Source: Lachnospiraceae bacterium (GTDB lineage Bacteria > Bacillota > Clostridia > Lachnospirales > Lachnospiraceae). Taken from it: a DNA stretch of 60,246 nt. This document shows positions 8,199 to 17,068 of the stretch, in pieces (position 1 is the first letter of the stretch; each line of letters begins with the position of its first letter). The notes below the pieces were generated by a model, which saw nothing but the letters and a program-made list of their open reading frames with translations, had not been told where the DNA came from and did not search any database. Location of the stretch: NCBI GenBank assembly GCA_900753305.1, contig CAADYR010000165.1, positions 1-60,246 of the forward strand, read 5' to 3'. The position numbers and the translations under genes were made by a program.

Positions 8199-9075
8199 TC
8201 TCAAGTAATCTGCCCGCTGCCACCGACAGCGGGTTTTTCTGATTGCGCACAATACAGAACTGTCTCTTCGGTATCATCTTATTAAATCTGAGTTCAAATA
8301 ATGTTCCCGCCTCAATATGTTCTCTGGCAAAATCTTTGACTACACATCCTACTCCAAGATTACGCAGTGCAAACTGCACGATCATTTCACTGGTTGCCAG
8401 TTCAAATTCAGGGTTTAAGGATACATGGTTTTCTGCAAGAAACTGCTCCATGTAAGTTCTGCTTGAAGTGTTTCTTTCCAGAAAAATCAGTGGTAATTCC
8501 TCTAACTGTGAGAAATCCAGCATTCTGTTCTTATAGGGAATAAAGCGTCTGCCCGCCACGAAGATATCTTCAATTTCCCTGACAGGAATCTTCTCGATCT
8601 TTTCTTTTGCTGTAAAAGGCGTACTGACTACTCCAAAATCAATTCTTCCTTCTTCCAGATTGGCCAGTGTTTCCGGTGTAGGTGCATTGGTAACACCGAC
8701 CTTGATCGCCGGATAATGTTCGTGAAACTGTTCCAGATATGGCAGTAAAAAAAATTGCAGAGTCATATCGCTTGCGCCAATTCGTATCTCTCCCAATTCC
8801 AGATTCTTCATCTGCATAAGCTTCTGTTCTCCAAGGACTATCTGTTCATAGCCCTTGGAAACATAGGAGTAGAGCAATTCTCCCTCCCCTGTCAGCCTGA
8901 CTCCCTTAGAGGTTCTGGTAAACAACTTTGTCTCTAAAGACTCCTCTAACTGTTTGATCGACTGACTGACTGCAGGTTGGGAAATTGCCAGTTCATTGGC
9001 AGCAAGCGTTATGCTTCTGCATTTTGCTACTGTATAAAATACTCTATATACTTCTAAACTGTGATTCAGTTGCAT
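8167..9075 (-). CDS. LysR-family transcriptional regulator
   Basis: A 302-residue LysR regulator: N-terminal winged helix-turn-helix (VAKCRSITLAANELAISQPA) and a C-terminal substrate-binding domain from about residue 90. The ATG at 9075 follows the stop of the upstream permease after one base, so the gene is translationally coupled to the nucleoside transporter; a GTG at 9087 is the alternative. The operon position suggests it senses a purine or nucleoside-related signal, but that is inference. LysR regulators are usually divergent from their targets, and this one is last in the operon. Confidence 0.9.
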   Translation of the reverse strand: MQLNHSLEVYRVFYTVAKCRSITLAANELAISQPAVSQSIKQLEESLETKLFTRTSKGVRLTGEGELLYSYVSKGYEQIVLGEQKLMQMKNLELGEIRIGASDMTLQFFLLPYLEQFHEHYPAIKVGVTNAPTPETLANLEEGRIDFGVVSTPFTAKEKIEKIPVREIEDIFVAGRRFIPYKNRMLDFSQLEELPLIFLERNTSSRTYMEQFLAENHVSLNPEFELATSEMIVQFALRNLGVGCVVKDFAREHIEAGTLFELRFNKMIPKRQFCIVRNQKNPLSVAAGRLLEIIYGNSPWLA

Positions 9076-9076
9076 T

Positions 9077-10015
9077 TTATCTAGCACCCTTATCGTATGG
9101 AATACCTTCTGCCTTAGGTGCCCGTGAATTCTTGGAGGTAAATGCCAGAATGATCATAGATGCGATAAATGGCATCATACTGTAGATATTCTTGGATAAT
9201 CCAAGATGGGATAATGCTGTGGAGTCTGCAATATTCGCCAGTGAACGGAACACTGCAAAAAATACAGCTGCAGCTGCAATTCTGTAAGGCTTCCACTGTC
9301 CAAAGATCATAACTGCCAGAGCAAGGAAACCTGCACCTGCAACACCTACCTCAAAGTTCCATGTTGTTACAGAAGGAACAATATAGGCAAATCCACCAAG
9401 ACCACCCAATGCGCCGGAGATCATAACACCAATATATCTCCACTGATATACATTGATACCGACTGAATCTGCTGCCTGAGGATGTTCACCACAGGAACGA
9501 AGACGAAGTCCCCATTTCGTTTTAAACAGGAATACGGCTGCACACACCAGAATTATAATACCAATGATCAGGAAAATATTGATCGTCAAAGGTCCGATCT
9601 TATAAATAAATGCTGAATTATCATAAGTTAATTTAGCTGAGGAAGCACCACTTCCGGCTTCTGTAGAGTTGTTAAATGCTTTGGTGATAACCACTGCAAT
9701 TGCTGTCGCCATCATATTGAGAGCTGTACCACCAATCGTCTGGTCTGCCTTTAATGTGATGGCAGAGAAGCCTAACAGTAAAGAATACAACATACCTGCC
9801 AGTGCACTTACCAATATAGATACTGCAACAAGTGCCGGTGCAGGCATCTTGCCTCCACATAAGGAAAGTACAAATACACCAGCAAGACCACCGATTGCCA
9901 TAATACCTTCCAATGCGATATTAATAACACCGCTTCGTTCTGAGAACATACCGCCTAAAGCTACCAGCATCAGGACTACAGCATAAAGTAATGTAAATTT
10001 TAATAATAAAAACAT
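9077..10015 (-). CDS. nucleoside ABC transporter permease (NupQ/YufQ type)
   Basis: A 312-residue inner-membrane permease of the BPD_transp_2 family, with about eight to ten hydrophobic segments and the conserved phrase CGEHPQAADSVGINV that contacts the ATPase. It forms the importer with the other permease, the ATPase and the lipoprotein upstream. Two bases separate it from the previous gene. In Bacillus the same gene order takes up nucleosides (guanosine); the exact substrate here is not visible. Confidence 0.92.
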   Translation of the reverse strand: MFLLLKFTLLYAVVLMLVALGGMFSERSGVINIALEGIMAIGGLAGVFVLSLCGGKMPAPALVAVSILVSALAGMLYSLLLGFSAITLKADQTIGGTALNMMATAIAVVITKAFNNSTEAGSGASSAKLTYDNSAFIYKIGPLTINIFLIIGIIILVCAAVFLFKTKWGLRLRSCGEHPQAADSVGINVYQWRYIGVMISGALGGLGGFAYIVPSVTTWNFEVGVAGAGFLALAVMIFGQWKPYRIAAAAVFFAVFRSLANIADSTALSHLGLSKNIYSMMPFIASMIILAFTSKNSRAPKAEGIPYDKGAR

Positions 10016-10017
10016 AA

Positions 10018-11124
10018 TTACTTCTCCTCCTTTCCTGCATGCTCAGCTTTCTGCTTCTTCCTCTGGATCATATTTGTTACGATACCCTTGAACAGCATAA
10101 CAAATGCGCAAAGGTAAATAATAACTGCTACAATAAAATCTGCAATTTCAGGCTGGAAATATTTGGTTGGGAGGTATGCACCACCAACAGAAATATGTGC
10201 TACAAAAATTGCCGCAAATACTACGCCGATTGGATTACTCAGTGCAAGAAGTGCTACCGGGATACCGTTAAATCCAATGGCAGGAAGTGCTGTTGCTACC
10301 TGTGGATTCCATTCTGAGCCACCGGATAAGTAATAAAGTCCTGCGCCGATTCCTGCAAGTGCACCGGATATTGTCATGGACAATACGATATTTCTCTTTT
10401 CATTAATACCTGCATACTTGGCTGCATCCTTATTGAAACCACATGCTTTTAACTCATAACCAAATGTTGTCTTATTTAAAACAATGTACATAACAATGGC
10501 GATGATAATTGCGATAAAGATTGCAATTGTTGTTGAATTGGTCTTAAATATTGTATTCAATCCCATATTAGGAATTAAGGATTCCGGAGATACAGAACTG
10601 AGCTTATAGGTTCTGGTAGTCTTCTGATCGTACATGCCCTTTACTGTACTGTACATCAGTTCATTTACCAGATACAGACCAATCCAGTTAAACATAATAG
10701 AAGTAATAACCTCATTTACGTTAAAATATGCCTTGAAGAAACCTGGAACAGCTCCCCAGATAGCGCCGCATACCATAGCAGCAAGTAAACATACATACCA
10801 AGGCATATGAAGAATGATAGCAAAATACAAAGCTCCAAATACGCCTACTGTATACTGTCCTGCTGCGCCAATGTTGAACAGACCAGTCTTAAATGCAAAA
10901 GCTACGGAAAGACCTGTCATGATCAGTGGAGCTGCCTGAGTGATCTCACTTCCGACTCCCTTAGGAGCAAGGTAAAATCCGCCCTTTACAATTCGTACAA
11001 AACCATCTATTGCATTTTCTGAATTAATGCAAAACAAAATAATCAGTCCAACTAAAAGTCCAATTACGATACAAACAAGTGAAGCACCGATGGACAGGAG
11101 GACATCTTTTTTCTTTTCGTTCAT
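10018..11124 (-). CDS. nucleoside ABC transporter permease (NupP/YufP type)
   Basis: The second permease, 368 residues, with about ten transmembrane helices after a short basic N terminus (MNEKKKDVLL). The coupling loop KACGFNKDAAKYAGINEKR is present. I prefer the ATG at 11124 because the AAAGG upstream is too close to the in-frame ATG at 11136. The MVINM leader of the longer version recurs as MVISM before rho and the CarD-like gene. It partners the NupQ-type permease directly downstream. Confidence 0.92.
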   Translation of the reverse strand: MNEKKKDVLLSIGASLVCIVIGLLVGLIILFCINSENAIDGFVRIVKGGFYLAPKGVGSEITQAAPLIMTGLSVAFAFKTGLFNIGAAGQYTVGVFGALYFAIILHMPWYVCLLAAMVCGAIWGAVPGFFKAYFNVNEVITSIMFNWIGLYLVNELMYSTVKGMYDQKTTRTYKLSSVSPESLIPNMGLNTIFKTNSTTIAIFIAIIIAIVMYIVLNKTTFGYELKACGFNKDAAKYAGINEKRNIVLSMTISGALAGIGAGLYYLSGGSEWNPQVATALPAIGFNGIPVALLALSNPIGVVFAAIFVAHISVGGAYLPTKYFQPEIADFIVAVIIYLCAFVMLFKGIVTNMIQRKKQKAEHAGKEEK

Positions 11125-11171
11125 GTTGATAACCATACCTTTCTTTCAATGATGTCTACTTAATGTATCTG

Positions 11172-12713
11172 CTAGACCTCTGCCGGAACTGCTTCTTTTT
11201 TGGCACCCGCCATATAAAGTCCTAATTCCTCTACGGTAATCTGTTTTGGATCAAGCTGTCCTACCAGTTCACCTTCATACATAACCAGAATACGATCCGA
11301 AACATCCATTACTTCGTCCAGTTCCAGGGAAACAAGCAGCACTGCCTTGCCCTTGTCTCGTTGTGCTACCAACTGGCTGTGAATATATTCAATCGCGCCT
11401 ACGTCAAGGCCTCTGGTCGGCTGTACCGCTACCAGAAGATCCGGATCCTTATCAATCTCTCTTGCGATAATTGCTTTTTGCTGATTACCACCAGACATAC
11501 TCCTGGTTATAGTAATCGGTCCCTGTCCACTTCTGACATCATACTGTTCGATCAGCTTGTCTGCATAGCGACGTACTTCTTTACTCTTGATAAATCCACC
11601 CTTCTGGAAATCAGGCTCAAAATATCTCTGCAATACCATGTTCTGCTCCAGAGAATAATCAAGAACAAGTCCATGTTTATGTCTGTCTTCCGGAATATGG
11701 CTCATGCCCATTTTAGAACGTTCACGGATAGATGCCCTGGTAATATCCTGTCCTTTGAATATGATCTTACCACCTGTGATTTTCTCAAGTCCTGTAAGTC
11801 CCTGTACAAATTCGCTCTGCCCGTTTCCATCGATACCTGCGATACAGACAATCTCACCACGGCGAACATTAAAGGAAATATCTTTCACGGCATTGTTGGA
11901 ATGTGCCTTACTCGGTACGGTCATATGCTCTACTTTCAGTACAGTCTCGCCCGGTTTCGCAGGCTTCTTATCTACTGAGAAATTAACATTTCTACCTACC
12001 ATCATCTTGGAAAGTTCTTCTTTTGTTGTATCCTTTACATTTACAGTACCTACATATTTACCCTTACGAAGAATCGTACAACGATCTGCTACTTCCATAA
12101 TTTCATTCAGCTTATGTGTAATGAACAGAATGGATTTGCCTTCTTTTGCAAGGTTCTTCATGATCTTCATCAGTTCTTCGATCTCCTGAGGAGTCAGAAC
12201 TGCAGTCGGCTCATCAAAAATCAGGACTTCATTATCACGATATAACATCTTCAGAATTTCAGTTCTCTGCTGCATACCTACTGTAATATCAGAAACAAGA
12301 GCATCCGGGTCTACCATAAGGCCATACTTATCGCTCAATTCCATAACTCTCTGACGAGCGCCCTTCTTCTCCAGAAACATTCCCTTTGTAGGCTCAACAC
12401 CAAGGATAATATTATCTAATACAGAAAAACATTCTACCAACTTAAAATGCTGGTGTACCATACCAATATTCAAATCATTTGCATCATTTGGAGTATTGAT
12501 GTGTACTTCCTTACCATCCTTCTTAATTGTTCCGGATGTAGGCTGATAAAGTCCGAATAAGATACTCATCAAAGTAGACTTACCGGCTCCGTTCTCTCCT
12601 AAAAGAGCATGAATTTCTCCTCTTTTCAACTGCAAGGTAATATTATCATTAGCCTTGATTCCAGGAAATTCTTTTGTGATGTTTAACATCTCAATAATGT
12701 AATCATTCTCCAT
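11172..12713 (-). CDS. nucleoside ABC transporter ATP-binding protein (double cassette)
   Basis: A 513-residue ATPase with two cassettes, as in NupO/YufO and sugar importers. The first cassette has Walker A GENGAGKST and Walker B VLIFDEPTAVL. The second has the degenerate GIDGNGQSE typical of this family, a signature SMSGGNQQK and no standard Walker B. The ATG at 12713 follows AAGGAAAA and gives the normal N terminus MENDYIIEMLNITKEF; the longer frame adds 24 residues unlike the family. A terminator-like hairpin separates it from bmpA, so the lipoprotein should be expressed more strongly than the membrane parts. Confidence 0.93.
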   Translation of the reverse strand: MENDYIIEMLNITKEFPGIKANDNITLQLKRGEIHALLGENGAGKSTLMSILFGLYQPTSGTIKKDGKEVHINTPNDANDLNIGMVHQHFKLVECFSVLDNIILGVEPTKGMFLEKKGARQRVMELSDKYGLMVDPDALVSDITVGMQQRTEILKMLYRDNEVLIFDEPTAVLTPQEIEELMKIMKNLAKEGKSILFITHKLNEIMEVADRCTILRKGKYVGTVNVKDTTKEELSKMMVGRNVNFSVDKKPAKPGETVLKVEHMTVPSKAHSNNAVKDISFNVRRGEIVCIAGIDGNGQSEFVQGLTGLEKITGGKIIFKGQDITRASIRERSKMGMSHIPEDRHKHGLVLDYSLEQNMVLQRYFEPDFQKGGFIKSKEVRRYADKLIEQYDVRSGQGPITITRSMSGGNQQKAIIAREIDKDPDLLVAVQPTRGLDVGAIEYIHSQLVAQRDKGKAVLLVSLELDEVMDVSDRILVMYEGELVGQLDPKQITVEELGLYMAGAKKEAVPAEV

Positions 12714-12737
12714 GGTCCATTTTCCTTTTCCTATTTT

Positions 12738-12751
12738 GTAACTATTCAGAA
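12738..12751 (-). repeat. 14-base recurrent motif, copy 1 (before importer ATPase)
   Basis: TTCTGAATAGTTAC on the minus strand, 24 bases before the ATPase start. Identical copies lie upstream of bmpA and purB. Confidence 0.6.
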
Positions 12752-12828
12752 ACTGCATACACTTCGCAATTTCTAACCCGTTCACGGTTTACGCATTTGT
12801 TTATATTTTAGTATAACATCAAACAGCT

Positions 12829-12871
12829 AAAAAAAAAAGGGGAAGAGAATAAGTTCTCCACCCCTTTTTAA
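12829..12871 (-). terminator. terminator or attenuator between bmpA and the importer ATPase
   Basis: A GGGG/CCCC-based hairpin extended by GAGAA/TTCTC and followed on the minus strand by ten T. It ends most bmpA transcripts, which is a common way to make more binding protein than permease. Confidence 0.85.
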
Positions 12872-12882
12872 AAAGTTCAAAA

Positions 12883-14079
12883 TTACTCTACATATGTAAC
12901 AGTTACATGAGAACCAACTTCTGGCTGATTCTCTGTATCGTTAGATACTGTGATAGAACCATCTTTAATACCATTTAATACTGTTTCATATTCATCCTTA
13001 GTAAATGTCTTGAATCCCCAAGATGCATCATCTGTAGGAAGTCCAAGATAATCACCCTGTGTAAGACCAAGCTGTTCAGACTTGCCACCGATAGAAGCCC
13101 AGTTACCTGAAGTATAAGCATCAAGTGCTGTTTCTACTGCTGAACCAAGACCTTTCATAGCAGATGTGATACAAGCATCACCGATCTTAGGGAACTGGTC
13201 AACGTCTACACCAATAACCTTGCCATCATACTGTGCTGCTGCATCTACTGCTGATGTATAGATACCGCCGCCGCAAGCGAATACAACCTGTGTTCCGTCT
13301 GCGTACCAGCCTTCCATACGAGCTGTGATTGCATCATCGCCATAGAACTGTCCGCCGTAGTAGTACTTAACGTCTACGTCAACGCCCATCTCTTCTGCTG
13401 CTGCATTGATACCCTGAATATAACCGAAACCATAACGGATAACTGCAGGAACTGCAATACCGCCAAGGAATCCAAGGCTTGTATAACCATCTTTAACTGC
13501 TGCATAACCTGCTAAGTAGCCAGCCTGCTCTTCCTGGAATGAGCAGATATATACGTTGTCGCCAAGTGCAACATTCTCACCTGCAAGGTTTACGATGTCA
13601 CCTTCTGTAACATCAACTGCGATAAATGTAACATCTGGATACAGACCCTGCTCTTCAGCGATTGCAGGTCCAAATAAATAACCAGGCATAACAACTACTG
13701 TTGCGCCTTCTGCAATTGCCAAATCTACAGAGTTGATTCTCTCTTCATCTGTATCTTCTGCTGGTTTATAATACTGTGTTTCGATTCCGTTAGCCTCACC
13801 ATAAGCTACACATGTTTCCCATGTGATCTGGTTGAAGGATTCATCTGTGATATCTCCGGAGTCTGTGATCATAGCGATCTTCTTATCGGAGTTATCTGTT
13901 GTAGCTGCAGCTTCTGTTGTTGCTGCCTCTGTTGTTGCTGCTTCTGTTGTAGCTGCTGCCTCTGTTGTGGAAGTCTCCGCTGCAGATGGTGTCTCTGTCT
14001 CTGCTGAGCTGCTGCCGCATCCTACTAAAGATGCAACCATAGCTGAAGCAAGAACAAGTGATAATGCTTTCTTCTTCAT
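12883..14079 (-). CDS. bmpA: BmpA/Med-family nucleoside-binding lipoprotein
   Basis: A 398-residue substrate-binding lipoprotein. The signal peptide ends in the lipobox SLVGC with Cys at 21. It is followed by a low-complexity linker of EAATT-like repeats (about 35-62) that spaces the domain from the membrane, then the BMP domain from KKIAMITDSGDITDESFNQ. BMP proteins bind purine nucleosides, as in PnrA of Treponema. Gene order (binding protein, ATPase, two permeases) is that of the Bacillus nupNOPQ operon. A good GGAGG precedes the ATG. Confidence 0.94.
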   Translation of the reverse strand: MKKKALSLVLASAMVASLVGCGSSSAETETPSAAETSTTEAAATTEAATTEAATTEAAATTDNSDKKIAMITDSGDITDESFNQITWETCVAYGEANGIETQYYKPAEDTDEERINSVDLAIAEGATVVVMPGYLFGPAIAEEQGLYPDVTFIAVDVTEGDIVNLAGENVALGDNVYICSFQEEQAGYLAGYAAVKDGYTSLGFLGGIAVPAVIRYGFGYIQGINAAAEEMGVDVDVKYYYGGQFYGDDAITARMEGWYADGTQVVFACGGGIYTSAVDAAAQYDGKVIGVDVDQFPKIGDACITSAMKGLGSAVETALDAYTSGNWASIGGKSEQLGLTQGDYLGLPTDDASWGFKTFTKDEYETVLNGIKDGSITVSNDTENQPEVGSHVTVTYVE

Positions 14080-14140
14080 AAAAATTTTTCCTCCTTTGAA
14101 CTCGACACATATTACAAAAACATGGCCTAATTACTTAGAT

Positions 14141-14169
14141 ATAATAACATAGTACACAAAAAAACACAA
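14141..14169 (-). promoter_or_regulatory. probable promoter of bmpA operon
   Basis: Minus strand TTGTGT (14164-14169), 17-base spacer, TATTAT (14141-14146) with a TG one base before the -10 box. Confidence 0.5.
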
Positions 14170-14224
14170 GAAAATATATTAAATATATTTTTTGTATAAT
14201 TTTTCATGTATCATTGCATAAAAG

Positions 14225-14238
14225 GTAACTATTCAGAA
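14225..14238 (-). repeat. 14-base recurrent motif, copy 2 (before bmpA)
   Basis: Identical to copies 1 and 3. Here it sits in a larger imperfect palindrome (GGTAA...TTACC, 14224-14245), about 55 bases upstream of the proposed bmpA -35 box and just after the purA terminator. Confidence 0.6.
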
Positions 14239-14245
14239 TAATTAC

Positions 14246-14286
14246 CATAAAAGGACCAACAGCGTTACTAACCGCCATTGGTCCTC
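14246..14286 (-). terminator. terminator of purA
   Basis: AGGACCAA (14252-14259) pairs with TTGGTCCT (14278-14285), with further pairing inside, followed on the minus strand by only four T. Somewhat weak, but well placed. Confidence 0.6.
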
Positions 14287-14337
14287 CGTAAACAAAAATC
14301 ATGTTACTACTTTTCATATTATATTGCAAGTAGAATT

Positions 14338-15630
14338 TTATTTCTTTAATAGGCTTTTTCTATAAATAATGTCATCTCTGGACGGTCCGTTACTTACCAT
14401 TGTAATCGGATAACCAATCTGTTCCTCAATGAATTCGATATACTTACGGCAATTCTCAGGAAGTTCTTCATATGTCCTGATGCCACGGATATCACTCTTC
14501 CAGCCAGGTAATTTAGTAAGCACAGGCTTAGCCTTTTCAAGTTTACAGGTTACAGGGAACTGTGTTGTTACCTCTCCATCGATCTCATATCCCGTACATA
14601 CAGGAATCTCATCAAGATAACCGAGTACATCCAATACTGTAAAGCATACATCTGTAGTACCCTGCAAACGGCAGCCATACTTGGAAGCAACACAGTCAAA
14701 CCAGCCCATTCTTCTAGGACGTCCTGTAGTAGCGCCGAACTCACCGCCATCACCGCCACGTCTTCTCAACTCATCAGCTTCCTCACCGAAGATCTCAGAT
14801 ACGAAAGCGCCTGCTCCTACTGCGGAAGAATATGCCTTACATACTGTATAGATCTCCTTGATCTCATAAGGAGGGATACCTGCACCGATCGCACCATATG
14901 CAGCCAGTGTTGAAGATGATGTTACCATAGGATAAATACCGTGGTCTGGATCTTTCAAAGTACCAAGCTGACCCTCTAACAGGATATTCTTGCCAGCCTT
15001 GATTGCTTCGTCCAGATATGCAGATACATCACACACGAAAGGAGCGATCATCTCTTTGTACTCATGTAATGTTTCTAACAATTCATCCGGGTTAATTGCA
15101 GGTTTATGATATAAATGCTCCAGAATTACATTCTTCTGCTCGCAGACTCTTACTACTTTCTCTTTCAGAAGATCTTCATCAAAAAGTTCACTTACCTGGA
15201 AGCCGATCTTAGCATATTTATCTGAATAAAAAGGTGCAATACCTGACTTGGTGGAACCAAAGGACTTGCCACCCAGACGTTCTTCTTCGTACTGGTCGAA
15301 CAGAATGTGATATGGCATTACCATCTGTGCTCTGTCAGATACAAGAATCTTAGGCATTGGAACGTTTCTGTCTGTGATGGATTTTACTTCCTTCATCAAT
15401 ACAGGAATATTCAATGCTACACCATTACCGATGATGCTTGTTGTATGATTATAGAAAACACCGGATGGTAATGTATGCAATGCGAACTTTCCATAATTGT
15501 TTACGATTGTGTGTCCTGCATTTGCTCCACCCTGAAAACGGATGATAATGTCTGCTTCCTTAGCAAGCATATCAGTAATTTTACCCTTGCCTTCGTCACC
15601 CCAGTTAGCGCCTACAACTGCTCTTACCAT
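14338..15630 (-). CDS. purA: adenylosuccinate synthetase
   Basis: The enzyme joins IMP and aspartate with GTP to make adenylosuccinate, the first step from IMP to AMP. The 430-residue product has the P-loop GANWGDEGKGK at residues 7-17, the IMP-binding QGGANAGHT and the GTP motif near the C terminus. Length is normal. CGGAGGAATG lies before the ATG. It stands apart from purB, which is about 1.4 kb upstream on the same strand, with two unrelated genes between. Confidence 0.97.
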   Translation of the reverse strand: MVRAVVGANWGDEGKGKITDMLAKEADIIIRFQGGANAGHTIVNNYGKFALHTLPSGVFYNHTTSIIGNGVALNIPVLMKEVKSITDRNVPMPKILVSDRAQMVMPYHILFDQYEEERLGGKSFGSTKSGIAPFYSDKYAKIGFQVSELFDEDLLKEKVVRVCEQKNVILEHLYHKPAINPDELLETLHEYKEMIAPFVCDVSAYLDEAIKAGKNILLEGQLGTLKDPDHGIYPMVTSSSTLAAYGAIGAGIPPYEIKEIYTVCKAYSSAVGAGAFVSEIFGEEADELRRRGGDGGEFGATTGRPRRMGWFDCVASKYGCRLQGTTDVCFTVLDVLGYLDEIPVCTGYEIDGEVTTQFPVTCKLEKAKPVLTKLPGWKSDIRGIRTYEELPENCRKYIEFIEEQIGYPITMVSNGPSRDDIIYRKSLLKK

Positions 15631-15798
15631 ATTACATTCCTCCGGTTTATTTTACATATTTATACATAATGAGGGGATGTACCCGCTCTTACTTTATTAT
15701 CATATTCCTTTTTGTTTTATAAGTAAAATCAATATTTGTTATGGATGATATAAGTTCAGCTTATGTATCAGTTATGTGATTTATCTGTACATTTCAAT

Positions 15799-16281
15799 TT
15801 ACAAGTTTTTCTCCATGATAATGTACTCTTTTTCTGCTACTATCTTAAACTGATTCTTTGTCCAAAATGCAAAACTCTGAGGATTTCCCTTATCAACTCC
15901 AAGTCTTACTTTTAAATACCCACAAAGTTTTAACTGCTCAGCTACTTCTTCTATGATATGTGAACCAATCCCTTTATTTTGATACTTTATATCTGTCATA
16001 AACAATCCGATATATGCCGTTTTTTCCTCCGGATATTTCAAAATAAGGTCCATAACCGCTACCAGTGTTTCTTTTTCAAAGAACCCCAGATATAACTTAT
16101 CTTCCTCACTTTTTCCCGGCGGCAATGCCTCCATGTCCATCAATATACTTTCCTCTGTAACAACGGGTGGATGATATTGATAAAAAATAACATTAGGATA
16201 ACTCATATTATAAATGATATCCACATCCTCCTTATCTAATCTTCGCACCTTGTATTTAACGGATAGTTTTGAAAGCTCCAT
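15799..16281 (-). CDS. GNAT-family N-acetyltransferase
   Basis: A 160-residue acetyltransferase of the GNAT superfamily. The acetyl-CoA binding motif A is seen as KYQNKGIGSHIIEEV, and the C-terminal part (RLGVDKGNPQSFAFWTKNQF) has the usual motif B. The substrate is unknown. I chose the ATG at 16281, which follows GGAGATGAG, rather than one 63 bases upstream that lies inside the preceding gene. It follows the LOG-family gene by 16 bases and is likely co-transcribed with it. Confidence 0.88.
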   Translation of the reverse strand: MELSKLSVKYKVRRLDKEDVDIIYNMSYPNVIFYQYHPPVVTEESILMDMEALPPGKSEEDKLYLGFFEKETLVAVMDLILKYPEEKTAYIGLFMTDIKYQNKGIGSHIIEEVAEQLKLCGYLKVRLGVDKGNPQSFAFWTKNQFKIVAEKEYIIMEKNL

Positions 16282-16297
16282 ACATCTCATCTCCTTT

Positions 16298-16834
16298 TCA
16301 TTTTGGATAAATGCAAAACTTAATCTCCTCCAGAGTATCTGCAAAATAAATGCCTTCCTGCCTTTCTTTTGAAGAAAGTCCTGTCTCTATCATGTGAGTA
16401 AGCAGAGCCTTGAGACTGTCATAATAACCATTCAGGTTATACAAAATACACGGTGCATCCAAATGTTTCAAGGATACCTTTGACATAACTTCTGTAATCT
16501 CCTCAAGTGTTCCTGTTCCCCCTGGAAATGCAATAAATGCATCACCAAGCTCAATCATTTTCGTTTTGCGTTCCGTCATATCCTTCGTTACAATCAATTC
16601 GGTAATTTCATTATATTCATAGCCTGCATCAATAAAAAACTGTGGTTCTACCCCTGTAACCTTACCTCCTGCTGCCAGCACACTTTTCGCCAGTTTTCCC
16701 ATCAAACCACTCTCTGATCCACCATATATCAGTGCATTTCCACTTGTCCCAATCCAAGTACCAAGTTCCTGCACCGCCTGCACCAGTTTCGGATCATTAC
16801 CCTCACTCGCCCCAAGATATACCGTTATATTCAT
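16298..16834 (-). CDS. LOG-family protein (TIGR00730, nucleoside 5'-monophosphate phosphoribohydrolase type)
   Basis: A 178-residue Rossmann-fold protein of the LOG/TIGR00730 family. The signature PGGTGTLEE is at about residues 104-112 and an N-terminal GSESGLMG supplies the phosphate-binding loop. Characterised members cleave the base from AMP or cytokinin riboside monophosphates, so a link to the surrounding purine genes is possible but not proven. AGAGGAGG precedes the ATG. Confidence 0.9.
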   Translation of the reverse strand: MNITVYLGASEGNDPKLVQAVQELGTWIGTSGNALIYGGSESGLMGKLAKSVLAAGGKVTGVEPQFFIDAGYEYNEITELIVTKDMTERKTKMIELGDAFIAFPGGTGTLEEITEVMSKVSLKHLDAPCILYNLNGYYDSLKALLTHMIETGLSSKERQEGIYFADTLEEIKFCIYPK

Positions 16835-16951
16835 AATACCGTTCCTCCTCTGTTTTATTTTCTATCTCCTGTCCTATCAACTTCTCCAATTTCAACAGCG
16901 CTTACTTCAGTCCGCCGCTGTAACGCTGCCCTGCCCCTTCTTGACTTGCTT

Positions 16952-17009
16952 TAGGGACGCCGCCGGACGTGGCAAATACACCAGACTGCCACGTCCGGCG
17001 GCGTCCCTA
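16952..17009. repeat. G+C-rich 23-bp perfect inverted repeat
   Basis: Arms at 16952-16974 and 16987-17009 are perfect complements of 23 bases, beginning TAGGGACGCC and ending CGTGGCA, with a 12-base loop. The G+C content is far above the flanks. There is no T-run on either side, and a separate terminator for purB lies next to it, so it is not an ordinary terminator. It looks like a mobile palindromic repeat (REP or MITE-like) inserted between purB and the LOG gene. Confidence 0.8.
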
Positions 17010-17014
17010 GAATC

Positions 17015-17045
17015 CAAAAAAGTGGCAGTTACCCGCCACTTTCTA
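17015..17045 (-). terminator. terminator of purB
   Basis: AAAGTGGC (17019-17026) pairs with GCCACTTT (17035-17042), with a T-run following on the minus strand. Confidence 0.85.
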
Positions 17046-17068
17046 AAGTCAGTATAAAATTATGGAAT

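Noticed and set aside
11361..12189. Plus-strand open frames of 161-205 codons inside the importer ATPase
   Set aside because: They run antisense to a well-identified ATPase and show no family features.
13892..13985. Tandem DNA repeat in the bmpA 5' part as a possible array or phase-variable tract
   Set aside because: It encodes the in-frame EAATT linker of the lipoprotein, a common low-complexity spacer.
9077..14079. Sugar (ribose/galactose) ABC importer
   Set aside because: The double-cassette ATPase is shared with sugar systems, but the BMP-type lipoprotein and NupP/NupQ-type permeases point to nucleosides.
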